A stretch of 64,000 bases of DNA. It comes from Amycolatopsis mongoliensis (GTDB lineage Bacteria > Actinomycetota > Actinomycetes > Mycobacteriales > Pseudonocardiaceae). The DNA lies in NCBI RefSeq assembly GCF_030285665.1, contig NZ_CP127295.1, forward strand, positions 2,790,001 through 2,854,000, written 5' to 3'. Made by a program: the position numbers and the translations under genes. Below are positions 1 through 8,750 of this stretch, one piece after another (the stretch's first letter is position 1; each line of letters opens with the position of its first letter). The notes under the pieces were generated by a model. It ran no database searches, was not told the origin of the DNA, and worked only from the letters and a program-made list of their open reading frames with translations.

Positions 1-2
1 TC

Positions 3-995
3 GCCGCCGGGGTGCCGACGCTGTTCGCCTCCGTCATCAGCACCGCGGCCGGGCACGGTGGCTGGCAGAACACGGCCGCGGCGCTCGGCGCGGGGGTCGT
101 CGGCATCGCCCTCGCGCTGATCGTGCTGCGCCGCCGCGAAAACGACCCCGCCGCGCTGTCCGTGCTGGCGACGGCGGTCGTGCCGGCGCTGGTCGCCGCG
201 CTGCTCCTGCCGAAGGCCCAGGCCGTGCCCGTCGCGGCCGGCGCCGCGGTGGTCCTCCTGGGTGTCTGGACGGCCCGCCGCTGGTGGCCGGGGCTCGCCG
301 GGCACCTGGCCGGGCTCGCCGGGCTGCTGGCGATCCTGCAGGCGACGGTCACGCAGTTCGACGGCCCGGCCCGCGCCGCGGTGCTGCTCGGCGAGGCGCT
401 GCTGCTCGTCGTGGCCGCGGTGGGCGGACGCACCAGGTTCGCGCTGGGGGCCGCGCTCGGCTTCGCGACGATCGGTGGCCTGGTCGGTGTGTTCTTCGAC
501 GTCACGCCCGCTTTGCTGCTGGTGGACCGGATCCGGCCGGCGAGCGACGTCGCCGGCGCGCTCGCGGTCGCGCTGCTGCTCCTCGCGGTTTCGGTCGCGC
601 TGCCGTGGGCGGCGGTGCGGCTGGCGGTCTTCCGCGGGCCGGCCGACGACCTGCCGATCTGGCTCGTCGCCGGGGTTTCCGCGCTGTACGGCGCCGCCGG
701 GGTGGTGCTGTGCGGGGCGCTCCTGGCCGTTCCCGGCCGCACCGGGTTCCTGCTGGGCCACGCGCTGATCACGGTGTCCTGGACGGTCGTCGCGCTCGTG
801 CTGCTGCTGCGCGGCATCGACGTCGTCGCGCTGCGCGTGATCGGGCTGGTCCTGGTCGGCGCGGCGGTGCTCAAGCTGGTGCTGTTCGACCTGTCGGCGC
901 TGGACGGCCTGGCGCGGGTCGGCGCGTTCCTCGGCGCGGGGCTGGTGCTGCTCGCGGCCGGGACGCGGTACGCGCGCCGAGTCGCCTCGCACTAG
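3..995 (+). CDS. DUF2339 domain membrane protein (C-terminal part)
   Basis: The reading frame is open from the left window edge, so only the C-terminal ~330 residues are present. It is almost entirely hydrophobic helices separated by short Arg-rich loops, about nine to ten membrane segments. The closing stretch (LRVIGLVLVGAAVLKLVLFD, then LSALDGLARVGAF) is the typical end of DUF2339 multi-pass proteins. Members are usually 600-900 residues long, so the gene should begin several hundred bases upstream. The function of the family is not established; a role in the cell envelope is only a guess. A GTG at 12 is an internal Val codon rather than a likely start. Confidence 0.75.
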   Translation, partial: AAGVPTLFASVISTAAGHGGWQNTAAALGAGVVGIALALIVLRRRENDPAALSVLATAVVPALVAALLLPKAQAVPVAAGAAVVLLGVWTARRWWPGLAGHLAGLAGLLAILQATVTQFDGPARAAVLLGEALLLVVAAVGGRTRFALGAALGFATIGGLVGVFFDVTPALLLVDRIRPASDVAGALAVALLLLAVSVALPWAAVRLAVFRGPADDLPIWLVAGVSALYGAAGVVLCGALLAVPGRTGFLLGHALITVSWTVVALVLLLRGIDVVALRVIGLVLVGAAVLKLVLFDLSALDGLARVGAFLGAGLVLLAAGTRYARRVASH

Positions 996-1063
996 CGCGG
1001 GAAGAATTGTCGGTGCCTCGTGGTTACCTGGGTCACAAGCCCGACGACCAGGGGGTAGTACCG

Positions 1064-1456
1064 ATGGCAGAACCGAAACTCGCCGACCGCGCCGCGGAGA
1101 AGATCGGCTGGCTGACCACCGTCACGCCGAAGGGGCGGCCCGCGCCGCGGCCGGTGTGGTTCGTGCTCGAGGGCGACGACATCGTGATGTTCAGCAAGCC
1201 GGACACCGCGAAGCTCCGGCACCTCGCGGCCAACCCCGAGGTGAGTTTCCACCTCAACGGCAACGAAAGCGGCGGCGCGATCCTCGTCGTCAACGGGAAG
1301 GCGCACGTCGAGGAAGGCGCGGCGTCCGAAGCGCCGGGGTACCTCGACAAGTACGGCCCGTCCTACGGCGCCATCGGGTTCGAGACGCCGGATGCCTTCG
1401 ACGCCGAGTACTCCGTCCGCATCCGCGTGGTGCCCGACCGCACCTGGGGGTGGTGA
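1064..1456 (+). CDS. PPOX-class F420-dependent oxidoreductase family protein
   Basis: A 130-residue split-barrel protein. KIGWLTTVTPKGRPAPRPVWF followed by KLRHLAANPEVSFHLNG matches the pyridoxamine-5'-phosphate-oxidase-like fold of actinobacterial F420/FMN-binding enzymes (the TIGR03667-type group). Such proteins reduce small molecules or biliverdin-like compounds with F420H2; the substrate here cannot be read from sequence. The ATG is preceded by a purine-rich GGGGGTA ribosome-binding site. It is followed after 3 bases by the convergent acetyltransferase gene. Family assignment is good, the reaction is unknown. Confidence 0.8.
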   Translation: MAEPKLADRAAEKIGWLTTVTPKGRPAPRPVWFVLEGDDIVMFSKPDTAKLRHLAANPEVSFHLNGNESGGAILVVNGKAHVEEGAASEAPGYLDKYGPSYGAIGFETPDAFDAEYSVRIRVVPDRTWGW

Positions 1457-1459
1457 GGA

Positions 1460-2071
1460 TCAGTCCACAGTAGACAATTCGACCCGCATGACCACGCGTC
1501 GCGGGGTGGGGTGGCCGACCTCCTCGAAACCCGCGTCGGCGAACACCTGGCGGGCGCCGACGTGCAGCTCGCCCCAGGTGATCTCCTTGCCCGGCCGGGT
1601 GATCATCGGATAGGCCTCGAGCGCGCGGGCCCCGCGTTCGCGGGCGAAGCCGATCGTGGCGCGGGCGAGCGGGTAGGTGAGGCCTCGGCCGCGGAAGCCC
1701 TTGCGGACGGCGAAGCACGTCACCGCCCAGACGCTGTCGTCGTCCTTGTCCTCGGTACGGCCGGTCCACGGGACGCGCGAGCCGCGCAGCTTGGGGTAGG
1801 CCGTCCGCGGTTCGACGGCGACCCAGCCGGCCGGCTCGCCGTCGACGTAGGCCACGAGCCCGCTCGTGGCGGCGCCCGGCTCACCGCAGGCGGTCTGGGT
1901 CCGCAGCATGGCGGTGCGCTGCTCCTGTGTGGAGTCGCGCCAGATCCAGCCGGGGGCCTTGAACCGCTGGCACTGGCAGCGGCCGGGGTAGTCGGCCGTC
2001 CCGAAGATCGCGACGAGGTCGTCCCACGACGCCTCGTTGGCGGGGACGATGGTGACGTCTCCGGGCGTCAT
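1460..2071 (-). CDS. GNAT-family N-acetyltransferase
   Basis: A 203-residue protein. After an N-terminal part containing the Cys pair of GRCQCQRFK, the acetyl-CoA-binding core is seen as VTCFAVRKGFRGRGLTYPLA, the R/Q-x-x-G-x-G/A loop of GNAT enzymes. It probably transfers an acetyl group to a small molecule. Its ATG overlaps the stop of the upstream DinB gene in a 4-base ATGA overlap, so the two are a coupled operon. The Cys-rich YPGRCQCQRF segment is typical of a subgroup of actinobacterial GNATs of unknown substrate. Confidence 0.8.
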   Translation of the reverse strand: MTPGDVTIVPANEASWDDLVAIFGTADYPGRCQCQRFKAPGWIWRDSTQEQRTAMLRTQTACGEPGAATSGLVAYVDGEPAGWVAVEPRTAYPKLRGSRVPWTGRTEDKDDDSVWAVTCFAVRKGFRGRGLTYPLARATIGFARERGARALEAYPMITRPGKEITWGELHVGARQVFADAGFEEVGHPTPRRVVMRVELSTVD

Positions 2072-2592
2072 GGCGCGTCCTCGCCCACCAGGCCGTCCAC
2101 GGCTTCGCGAAGCAGGTCGGCGTGGCCGGTGTGGCGCGCGTACTCCTCGATCATGTCCGCGATGATCCGCCGCAGGTTCGGGGTTCGCCCGTCGGGCCAG
2201 GTGAAGTGGCCCGGCTGCCCGGCATCGCCCTCGGCCAGGGCGGCGGCGACCATCGCGCGGGACCGGACGACCGCCGCCTCCCAGAGGGCGTACAGCTCTT
2301 CCGGGCGGTCGACGGCGGCCGTGGACCACTCCGAGCCCGGCTCGGCGGTGTCCCACGGCGGCCCGATCGGCTCGCCGCGCAGCTTGACGGCGAACCAGTC
2401 GGCCTCGACGAAGGCGAGGTGCTTGAGCAGGCCGCCCAGCGTCATCGTGCTCGCCGCCGTGGTGGCGCGGAGCCGGTCGGCGTCCAAGCCCCCGCACTTC
2501 CAGGCGAACGTGCGCCGGATGCGCTCGAGGGTGCTCAGGAGCGTCGGGATCTCGTCTCCGTCCACCACGAGCGTCGCGTCTGTGTCGGTCAT
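2068..2592 (-). CDS. DinB/DUF664-family protein (mycothiol-transferase-like)
   Basis: A 174-residue helical protein. The motif TLGGLLKHLAFVEADWF, followed later by EEYARHTGHADLLRE, gives the three spaced His residues that bind a divalent metal in the DinB/YfiT and mycothiol-dependent maleylpyruvate isomerase group. In actinomycetes several of these act as mycothiol S-transferases in detoxification. I chose the ATG at 2592 (MTDTDATL) rather than the upstream in-frame one because the conserved part starts soon after. It is the first gene of a two-gene operon with the overlapping GNAT gene, and lies divergent to the WYL regulator 56 bp away. Confidence 0.8.
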   Translation of the reverse strand: MTDTDATLVVDGDEIPTLLSTLERIRRTFAWKCGGLDADRLRATTAASTMTLGGLLKHLAFVEADWFAVKLRGEPIGPPWDTAEPGSEWSTAAVDRPEELYALWEAAVVRSRAMVAAALAEGDAGQPGHFTWPDGRTPNLRRIIADMIEEYARHTGHADLLREAVDGLVGEDAP

Positions 2593-2648
2593 GGCCGCGA
2601 AGCTTAGGATCCTTTCCGGACGATCCACTTCCGGAATCGAGAGATCCC

Positions 2649-3599
2649 ATGGCGGACGACACGAGCCCGACGGCGCGGGCCCTGCGCACCCTCGAACTCC
2701 TCCAAGCCTGTCCGGGCATCACCGCCGGCCGGCTCGCGGACAAGCTCGGCGTCTCCGAACGCGCCGCCCGGCGCTACGTCGGCATCCTGCGCGAAGCCGG
2801 CATCCCGGTCGTCTCCACCCGGGGGCCCTACGGCGGCTACCGGGTCGGGCGCGGCCTGCGGCTGCCGCCGCTGACCTTCAGCCCCGCCGAGGCTCTCGGC
2901 CTGGTCATGGCGGTGCTCGACGGCCACCACGACGCCGGTGATCCCGCCACCTTGGTCGGCAGCGCGCTCGGCAAGATCGTGCAGGCCCTCCCCGAGCCGG
3001 TGGCCGCGCAGGCCGAGGCCGTCCGGCGGACCGCCGCGCCCGCGCCGGACACCGCCGCCGCGCGGCCCGACCCCGGTACGACCGCCGCCCTCGTGCACGC
3101 CTGCGGGGAGCACCGGCGGGTCCGGCTCGGCTACCGCTCCGAGGCCGGCACCGAGTGGGCCGGCGAGGTCGACCCGTGGGCCGTCGTCGTCCGGCACGGG
3201 CGGTGGTACCTGCTGTGCCGCACCCACCCGAAGGGCGCGCGCCGGGCGTACCGGATCGACCGGGTCCGCAGCGTCGAAGCCGGTGACGACACCTTCGAGC
3301 CACCTGCGGACCTCGACCCGGTCGCCATGATCGAGGACCACCTCGCCGCCGGCTGGGAGTACGAGGCCGAGGTCGTCATCGACGCGCCCCTGCACCGGGT
3401 GGACCGGTGCCTGCCCCGCGCCGCCGGACGGCTCGAGGCCGTCGACGACCGGACGACGCGGCTGCTCGGCAGTACCAGCAACCCCGCGTGGTACGCCGAG
3501 CAGCTCGCGAAGATCCCGGCGCCGTACCGGATCGTGCGGTGCCCGGAGATCCGGCAGGCCGTGCGGACCCTCGGGGAGCGACTGCTCGCGGCGACCTGA
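2649..3599 (+). CDS. HTH-WYL domain transcriptional regulator
   Basis: A 316-residue regulator. Residues ~8-60 form an HTH_11-type winged helix (ITAGRLADKLGVSERAARRY), with the wing GPYGGYRVG. Residues ~140-200 form the WYL domain (GRWYLLCRTHPKGARRAYRI), a sensory module that binds nucleic acid or other ligands in related proteins. A C-terminal WCX-like extension follows. The divergent position to the DinB-GNAT pair, with only 56 bp between the two starts, suggests it controls that pair and itself. The ligand is unknown. Confidence 0.87.
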   Translation: MADDTSPTARALRTLELLQACPGITAGRLADKLGVSERAARRYVGILREAGIPVVSTRGPYGGYRVGRGLRLPPLTFSPAEALGLVMAVLDGHHDAGDPATLVGSALGKIVQALPEPVAAQAEAVRRTAAPAPDTAAARPDPGTTAALVHACGEHRRVRLGYRSEAGTEWAGEVDPWAVVVRHGRWYLLCRTHPKGARRAYRIDRVRSVEAGDDTFEPPADLDPVAMIEDHLAAGWEYEAEVVIDAPLHRVDRCLPRAAGRLEAVDDRTTRLLGSTSNPAWYAEQLAKIPAPYRIVRCPEIRQAVRTLGERLLAAT

Positions 3600-3640
3600 A
3601 CCAGCGGGTGGAGAGGGGTGCGTCCGCGTATCGTTTTCCC

Positions 3641-4126
3641 GTGCCCGAGCAAACCGGCGAGACCCGCGACGAGAAGCTGACGCGCAACGTCGGCGAGCTG
3701 CTGCAGGAGCTGCGGGTCGCGCAGGCGGGCGTGCAGATCCTCTTCGGGTTCCTGCTTTCGGTCGTGTTCACCGACCGGTTCCACGACGCCAGCGGGTTCG
3801 AGAAGTCACTGCACCTCTCGGCGGTCGTGCTCGCGGTGGCCGCGACGGCGTTGCTGACCGCGCCCGCCGCGTGGCACCGGCTGCTGTTCCGCACCGGCAG
3901 CCGGGACCGGATCCTGACCGTCGGCAACCGGCTCGTGCTGGTCGGGCTGGTCTGCCTGGCGCTCGCGATCACGTCCACCGTCGCGCTGATCGCGAAGGTC
4001 GTCTACGGCGGGATCGCGATGGTCGTCATGGCGGTGCTGGCCGTGCTGCTCTTCGGGCTGCTCTGGTTCGTCATGCCGTTCCGGCTGAACCCCGCCGAAG
4101 ATCAGCTGACGGGACCGCCCAGGTAG
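3641..4126 (+). CDS. DUF6328-type four-helix membrane protein
   Basis: A 161-residue protein starting at GTG 3641. The soluble N-terminus (ETRDEKLTRNVGELLQELRV) is amphipathic, then four hydrophobic segments follow. The pattern RVAQAGVQILFGFLLSVVFT with TAPAAWHRLLFR is characteristic of small actinobacterial membrane proteins annotated as DUF6328. The function is unknown. The last 25 bases overlap the convergent VOC gene. A longer in-frame start at 3407 would run through the WYL gene and is rejected. Confidence 0.75.
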   Translation: MPEQTGETRDEKLTRNVGELLQELRVAQAGVQILFGFLLSVVFTDRFHDASGFEKSLHLSAVVLAVAATALLTAPAAWHRLLFRTGSRDRILTVGNRLVLVGLVCLALAITSTVALIAKVVYGGIAMVVMAVLAVLLFGLLWFVMPFRLNPAEDQLTGPPR

Positions 4127-4494
4127 AGCGTGTCCTCCTGGACGAAGCAGAGCGGGTTGCCGAACGGGTCGTCCGCGTAGAAGGACCGTTCGCCCCAGAA
4201 CTGGGTTGCGATCGCGTCGTCGATCCAGCGCGGGCCGGCGGCCTGCACGCGCCGGAACGTCTCGTCGACGTCTTCGACCGCGAGGTAGACGATCCGCGGG
4301 TCCCGCTGCGGACGCGGTTCGCGGTGTTCGAGCGGCGCCTCGACGCAGGCGAGCACCACGTCACCGCAGGTGAAGTAGTGCCGGTTGACCGCGATCCGCT
4401 CGCCGGGGTGGCCGAGGACCGGTTCGTAGAACGCGACCGCCGACTCGATGTCGTCGACGGGCTGGATCATCCGGAACACCCGCGGGCCGCTCAT
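4102..4494 (-). CDS. VOC-family (glyoxalase-like) protein
   Basis: A 130-residue protein with two beta-alpha-beta-beta-beta modules of the vicinal oxygen chelate fold. The first runs from PVDDIESAVAFYEPVLGHPG and the second ends in SFYADDPFGNPLCFVQ, the usual C-terminal signature with a metal-ligand Glu/Asp environment. Candidate roles are glyoxalase, dioxygenase or antibiotic-binding protein; nothing in the context decides. The ATG at 4494 is preferred over the longer in-frame start, which would add a low-complexity extension unlike the family. Confidence 0.75.
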   Translation of the reverse strand: MSGPRVFRMIQPVDDIESAVAFYEPVLGHPGERIAVNRHYFTCGDVVLACVEAPLEHREPRPQRDPRIVYLAVEDVDETFRRVQAAGPRWIDDAIATQFWGERSFYADDPFGNPLCFVQEDTLYLGGPVS

Positions 4495-4573
4495 GCGCGA
4501 ACAGTACCGCTGTTCATCCGGAGTTCGGCAGCAGTTGCCGGGGCGGTCGGGCGGCGCCCGTAGCTTCCCGCCC

Positions 4574-6391
4574 GTGACTGACACCTCTCGCCGGACCTTC
4601 CTCCTCGGCGCGGGCGCCGCCGCCGCGGCGACCCTGCCGGCCGTCGCCGTCGCGCCGGCCGCCCAAGCCCAAGCTCAGGGCCGTCGCCCGGACCCCGAAG
4701 ATCCGCGTTTCACGCTCGTGGTCATGCCGGACACGCAGTACCTGTTCGACGAGGACCGCGGTGACGCGGCCCCGCTGGACGCCTCGCTGCGGTACGTCCT
4801 CGACGAGTCGGACGACAACGTTGTCTTCCTCGCCCACCTCGGAGATCTCACCCAGAACGGCCGCGCGGACGAGTTCTCGCGGATCAGCCGGTCCTTCCAG
4901 GCCCTCGACCGCCGCCGGTTCCCGTACAGCACCCTCGCGGGCAACCACGACATCGACGGTTCGAAGGACGACCAGCGGGGCCCTTCGCCGTACCTCGACG
5001 CGTTCGGCCCGCAGCGCCAGCGCACCTCGCCGACGTTCAGGGGCGCGTCCAAGGACGGCTACAACACCTACCACGTCTTCCGCGGCGGCGGCCGCGAATG
5101 GCTGCTCCTCGCCCTGGACTGGCGTCCTTCGGCGGGCGGCCTGAACTGGGCGAAACAGGTTCTCGCGCAGCACCCGACGCTGCCCGCGATCCTCACCATC
5201 CACGAGCTGGTCTGGGCCGACGACGACCACCAGGCCCAGTTCTCGACCTTCGGCGAGCTCGTCTGGAAGGAACTGGTCGACGGCAACGACCAGATCTTCC
5301 TGACGCTGAACGGCCACTACTGGCCGACCGGGCGCGTGGTGCGCAAGAACGCCGCCGGGCACGACGTCCACGTCCACATCGCCAACTACCAGGACCGCTA
5401 CTACGGCGGCAGCGCGATGGTCCGGCTCTACCAGTTCGACCTCGCGCGCGGCGTGGTCGACGTCCGGACGTTCTCGCCGTGGCTCGCCGCGCAGGACCAC
5501 CTCAGCGAGATGCAGCAGGTCGAGGTCGAGCGCAGCGGCGCGGCCGACTACTTCAGCCTGGAGATCGACTTCGCCGAGCGCTTCAAGGGGTTCGCGCCGG
5601 TGCCGGTCCCGCCGGGTCGTCCGGCGAAGCAGCTGCTGGTGCCGGGAACGGTCGCCTACTGGCGCTTCGAGGGCGGTCAGGACAGCAAGCCGGTACCGGA
5701 CGACGTCGTCGTGCGCGACCAGACCGGCCGGGGCAATGACCTCACCCGCGTCACCGCGCCCGGCAGCGGGCCGGATCAGCTGAAGTACGCGAACGAGTTC
5801 TCGCCGCGGCAGCCGTCGCGGGCGAGCCTGCGGTTCGACGGCGGCCGCGACCCGAGCCGCGGCGCGTACCTGCGCACGGTCGACGCGGCGCCGATGAACA
5901 AGCTGAAGTTCGAGCGCGGCTACACCGTCGAGGCGTTCTTCCGGCTGCCGGCGAACTTCAAGGACGGCCACCACGGCTGGTGCGGCCTGTTCGCCCGGGA
6001 GGGCAGCGGCGCGGCCGCGGGCAAGACCGGCGACGACCCGAAGGAATCGGCCGCCACACTGTCCCTTTCGGACGGTGGGGAGCTGCAGTGGGCGGTGTTC
6101 CCGCTGAACCAGGACCGGATCTCGACGAACTGGGGCCACGAGCTGCCGGTCGAGAGGTGGTGGCACGTCGCGGTGGTCAACGACGGGCGGCGCACGGTCG
6201 TGTACGTCGACGGCTGCCCGGTGGTGCGCAACCCGGCCACGCCGGCGATCGGGCTCGCGAACCCCGGCGGTTCGTGGCTGGTCGGTGCGTCGTCGTACGA
6301 CGGGAAGGTGGACCGGAGCTTCGCCGGGCTGCTGGGCGACGTGCGGGTGGTCGACCGGCCGCTGAGCCCGCGTGAATTCATGCTGGACTGA
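4574..6391 (+). CDS. Tat-secreted metallophosphoesterase with LamG-like C-terminus
   Basis: A 605-residue exported protein. The N-terminus has a twin-arginine signal (SRRTFLLGAGAAAAATLPAV) and a cleavage region at AQAQAQ. Residues ~47-340 are a calcineurin-type phosphoesterase: MPDTQ, AHLGDLTQNG, AGNHDIDG and a later NGHYW supply the metal ligands. Residues ~370-605 form a concanavalin/LamG-like beta sandwich (VAYWRFEGG, WWHVAVVNDGRRTVVYVDG), probably for binding a glycan or surface. I start at GTG 4574, directly in front of the Tat motif. It likely hydrolyses a phosphoester outside the cell; the substrate is unknown. Confidence 0.88.
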   Translation: MTDTSRRTFLLGAGAAAAATLPAVAVAPAAQAQAQGRRPDPEDPRFTLVVMPDTQYLFDEDRGDAAPLDASLRYVLDESDDNVVFLAHLGDLTQNGRADEFSRISRSFQALDRRRFPYSTLAGNHDIDGSKDDQRGPSPYLDAFGPQRQRTSPTFRGASKDGYNTYHVFRGGGREWLLLALDWRPSAGGLNWAKQVLAQHPTLPAILTIHELVWADDDHQAQFSTFGELVWKELVDGNDQIFLTLNGHYWPTGRVVRKNAAGHDVHVHIANYQDRYYGGSAMVRLYQFDLARGVVDVRTFSPWLAAQDHLSEMQQVEVERSGAADYFSLEIDFAERFKGFAPVPVPPGRPAKQLLVPGTVAYWRFEGGQDSKPVPDDVVVRDQTGRGNDLTRVTAPGSGPDQLKYANEFSPRQPSRASLRFDGGRDPSRGAYLRTVDAAPMNKLKFERGYTVEAFFRLPANFKDGHHGWCGLFAREGSGAAAGKTGDDPKESAATLSLSDGGELQWAVFPLNQDRISTNWGHELPVERWWHVAVVNDGRRTVVYVDGCPVVRNPATPAIGLANPGGSWLVGASSYDGKVDRSFAGLLGDVRVVDRPLSPREFMLD

Positions 6392-6492
6392 GGCCCTTGA
6401 CAGCGGGTGGACAATAAAAAATCGACGTGCCTTCCGATAAATAAAGGAAGACTCGCCGAATGTAGCTTCAGTCTAACCGCTGTGAGGGGAAT
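6392..6492 (+). promoter_or_regulatory. AT-rich leader of the HelD-like gene
   Basis: This 101-bp gap is conspicuously AT-rich (ACAATAAAAAATCG, GATAAATAAAGG) in GC-rich surroundings. A perfect TTGACA lies at 6397-6402, but no good -10 box is found at the usual distance. CTTCC and GGAAG around a 10-nt AT-rich loop could form a small hairpin near 6430-6450. It probably holds the promoter of the downstream gene. Confidence 0.35.
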
Positions 6493-8697
6493 TTGTCAAA
6501 CCAGGGGTACGACGAGGAATTGCGGGCCGAGCGTGCGTACATCTGCGGGCTGTACGCACGCCTCGACCGCGAACGTGACGAGGCGCGCGCCCGCTACCGC
6601 CGCGCGCTCGGGGAACCGGGGACCACACTGGTGGAGCGGGACGCGGACGTGCGCGTCCGGGCCCGCGAGACGGTCCGGCTGAACGTCGCCGACAACGGGC
6701 TCTGCTTCGGCCGGCTGGACGCCCTTTCGGGCGAAACCAGCTACATCGGCCGGATCGGTCTCTTCGACGGCGAAAACGACTACGAACCCCTTCTGCTGGA
6801 TTGGCGGGCTCCGGCGGCGCGGCCGTTCTACACCGCCACCGCGGCGACGCCGGAAAACATGCGCCGCCGTCGCCAGTTCCACACGCTGGGGCGCCGGGTC
6901 GCCGAATTCACCGACGAGGTGCTCGGCAGGCCGGGTGACCACGAACGCGGGGACGCGGCGTTGCTGGCCGCGGTCAACGCGCCCCGCGGCGAGGGCATGC
7001 GGGACATCGTCGCGACGATCCAGGCCGAGCAGGACGAGATCATCCGGCTCGGCCACCCGGGGGTGCTGGTCGTCGAGGGCGGGCCCGGCACCGGCAAGAC
7101 CGCCGTCGCGCTGCACCGGGTCGCCTACCTGCTCTACACCCGGCGCGAGCGGATGTCGCGCAGCGGTGTGCTGGTGGTCGGGCCGAGCCCGCTGTTCCTC
7201 GACCACATCGGCCGCGTGCTGCCCTCGCTCGGCGAGTCGGACGTCGTCTTCCTGACCACCGGCGACCTCGTGCCCGGGCTGCGCGTCACCGCCGAGGACC
7301 CGCCGGAGGTGGCGAAGCTCAAGGGGTCGCTGAAGATCCTCGACGTGCTGGGCGCGGCGGTCGCCGACCGGCAGAAGGTGCCCGACGAGCCGGTGCCGGT
7401 CGAGCTGGCCGACGTCACCGTGGCGCTCGACGCCGGCATCGCGGAGGAGGCCCGGCTCGAAGCGCGCCGGTCCGGGCTGCCGCACAACGAGGCCGGCGCG
7501 GTCTTCCGCGAGCACGTCGTGGCGCTCCTCGCCGAGCGGGCCGTGGCCCGGATCGGCGAGGGCTGGCTGACCCCGGAGGACCGCGGGGCGTGGGCCGACC
7601 TGCGTGCCGACGTGCTCGACGAGCTGGCCGAGCACGAAGGCCTCGACGCCGCGCTCGGCGCGTTGTGGCCGGAGCTGACGCCGGAGACGCTGCTGGCGCC
7701 GCTGTACATGTCGCCGCGCCGGCTCGAGGCCGCCGGTGCCGATCCGGCCCTGTTCCGCGCGGACGGCGCGGCCTGGACGGTGTCGGACGTGCCGCTGCTC
7801 GACGAGCTGGTCGACCTGCTCGGCCGGGACGACGCGGCCGAACGGGCCGCCGCGCGCCGCCGGGCGGAGGCGGACGCGGAGTACGCCGAAGGCGTCATGG
7901 ACCTCATCAAGCTGGACCGGGAGGAACTGGACGAGGACCTCGGCCTGGTCGCCACCGACCTGCTCTACGCCGAAGACCTGGCCGACCGGTTCGTCGAGCA
8001 CGACACCCGCGACCTCGCCGAGCGCGCGGCCGCCGACCGCGACTGGACGTACGGGCACGTCGTCGTCGACGAAGCGCAGGAACTGTCCGAAATGGACTGG
8101 CGGGTGCTGATGCGGCGGTGCCCGAGCCGCTCGTTCACGGTCGTCGGCGACCTGGCGCAACGCCGCAGCGCGGCCGGGGCGACGGCGTGGGGTCCGGTGC
8201 TGGCGCCGTACGTCGCCGACCGGTGGCTGTACCGGGAGCTGACCGTGAACTACCGGACGCCGGCGGAGATCATGACCGTCGCCGGGGCGCTGCTCGCGGA
8301 GTTCGCGCCGGACGCGCGCCCGCCGGAATCCGTGCGGGCGAGCGGGGTCCGGCCGTGGTCCAGACATGTCGCGGAGGACGGGCTTTCGGACGCCATCGAC
8401 GATTTCGACCGCGCCGAAGCCGAGCGCGAGGGCACCAGCGTCGTCATCGGGCCGCCCGGCGTGCCTGGCACGGTCCCGGCGTCGGCGACCAAGGGCCTGG
8501 AGTTCGACGCGGTCCTCGTCGTCGAGCCGGAGCGGATCCTGGCCGAGGGCGCGCGCGGCGCGGCCGAGCTGTACGTCGCGCTCACCCGTGCCACGCAGCG
8601 CCTCGGGGTGCTGCACCGGGATCCGCTCCCGGCGGCGCTGGCCGGGCTCGCCGAAAGGGGCGTGCCCGCGCGGGCCGGCCACCGGCGGTTCCTGTAG
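6493..8697 (+). CDS. helR: HelD/HelR-type RNA polymerase recycling ATPase
   Basis: A 734-residue UvrD/Rep-like superfamily 1 ATPase. The N-terminus is a charged helical arm (DEELRAERAYICGLYARLDR) typical of HelD proteins, followed by YIGRIGLFD and LLLDWRAPAARPFY. Walker A is GGPGTGKTAVALHR near residue 196, Walker B VVVDEAQELSEMDW, and VNYRTPAEIM plus TRATQRLGVLHR are motifs IV-VI. HelD enzymes pull stalled RNA polymerase off DNA; the HelR branch protects polymerase from rifamycins in Streptomyces and Mycobacteroides. The start is TTG with GAGGGGA only 2-3 bases upstream, so a slightly later start is possible. Assignment to HelR rather than generic HelD is an inference. Confidence 0.8.
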   Translation: MSNQGYDEELRAERAYICGLYARLDRERDEARARYRRALGEPGTTLVERDADVRVRARETVRLNVADNGLCFGRLDALSGETSYIGRIGLFDGENDYEPLLLDWRAPAARPFYTATAATPENMRRRRQFHTLGRRVAEFTDEVLGRPGDHERGDAALLAAVNAPRGEGMRDIVATIQAEQDEIIRLGHPGVLVVEGGPGTGKTAVALHRVAYLLYTRRERMSRSGVLVVGPSPLFLDHIGRVLPSLGESDVVFLTTGDLVPGLRVTAEDPPEVAKLKGSLKILDVLGAAVADRQKVPDEPVPVELADVTVALDAGIAEEARLEARRSGLPHNEAGAVFREHVVALLAERAVARIGEGWLTPEDRGAWADLRADVLDELAEHEGLDAALGALWPELTPETLLAPLYMSPRRLEAAGADPALFRADGAAWTVSDVPLLDELVDLLGRDDAAERAAARRRAEADAEYAEGVMDLIKLDREELDEDLGLVATDLLYAEDLADRFVEHDTRDLAERAAADRDWTYGHVVVDEAQELSEMDWRVLMRRCPSRSFTVVGDLAQRRSAAGATAWGPVLAPYVADRWLYRELTVNYRTPAEIMTVAGALLAEFAPDARPPESVRASGVRPWSRHVAEDGLSDAIDDFDRAEAEREGTSVVIGPPGVPGTVPASATKGLEFDAVLVVEPERILAEGARGAAELYVALTRATQRLGVLHRDPLPAALAGLAERGVPARAGHRRFL

Positions 8698-8702
8698 CGG
8701 CT

Positions 8703-8744
8703 CGTGAGTGAGAAACAGTGTTCAAACGCTGTTTCCCACTCACG
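8703..8744. terminator. Bidirectional hairpin terminator
   Basis: Arms CGTGAGTG/CACTCACG and GAAACAG/CTGTTTC pair around a 10-nt loop, with one mismatch between the two blocks. It sits exactly in the 53-bp gap between the convergent HelD-like and Lrp genes. A-rich and T-rich tracts lie inside the arms, so it can work in both directions. Confidence 0.7.
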
Positions 8745-8750
8745 ACGGGC

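Noticed and set aside
6392..6492. Rifamycin-associated element upstream of the HelR-like gene
   Set aside because: The known inverted-repeat consensus was looked for by eye and not found.
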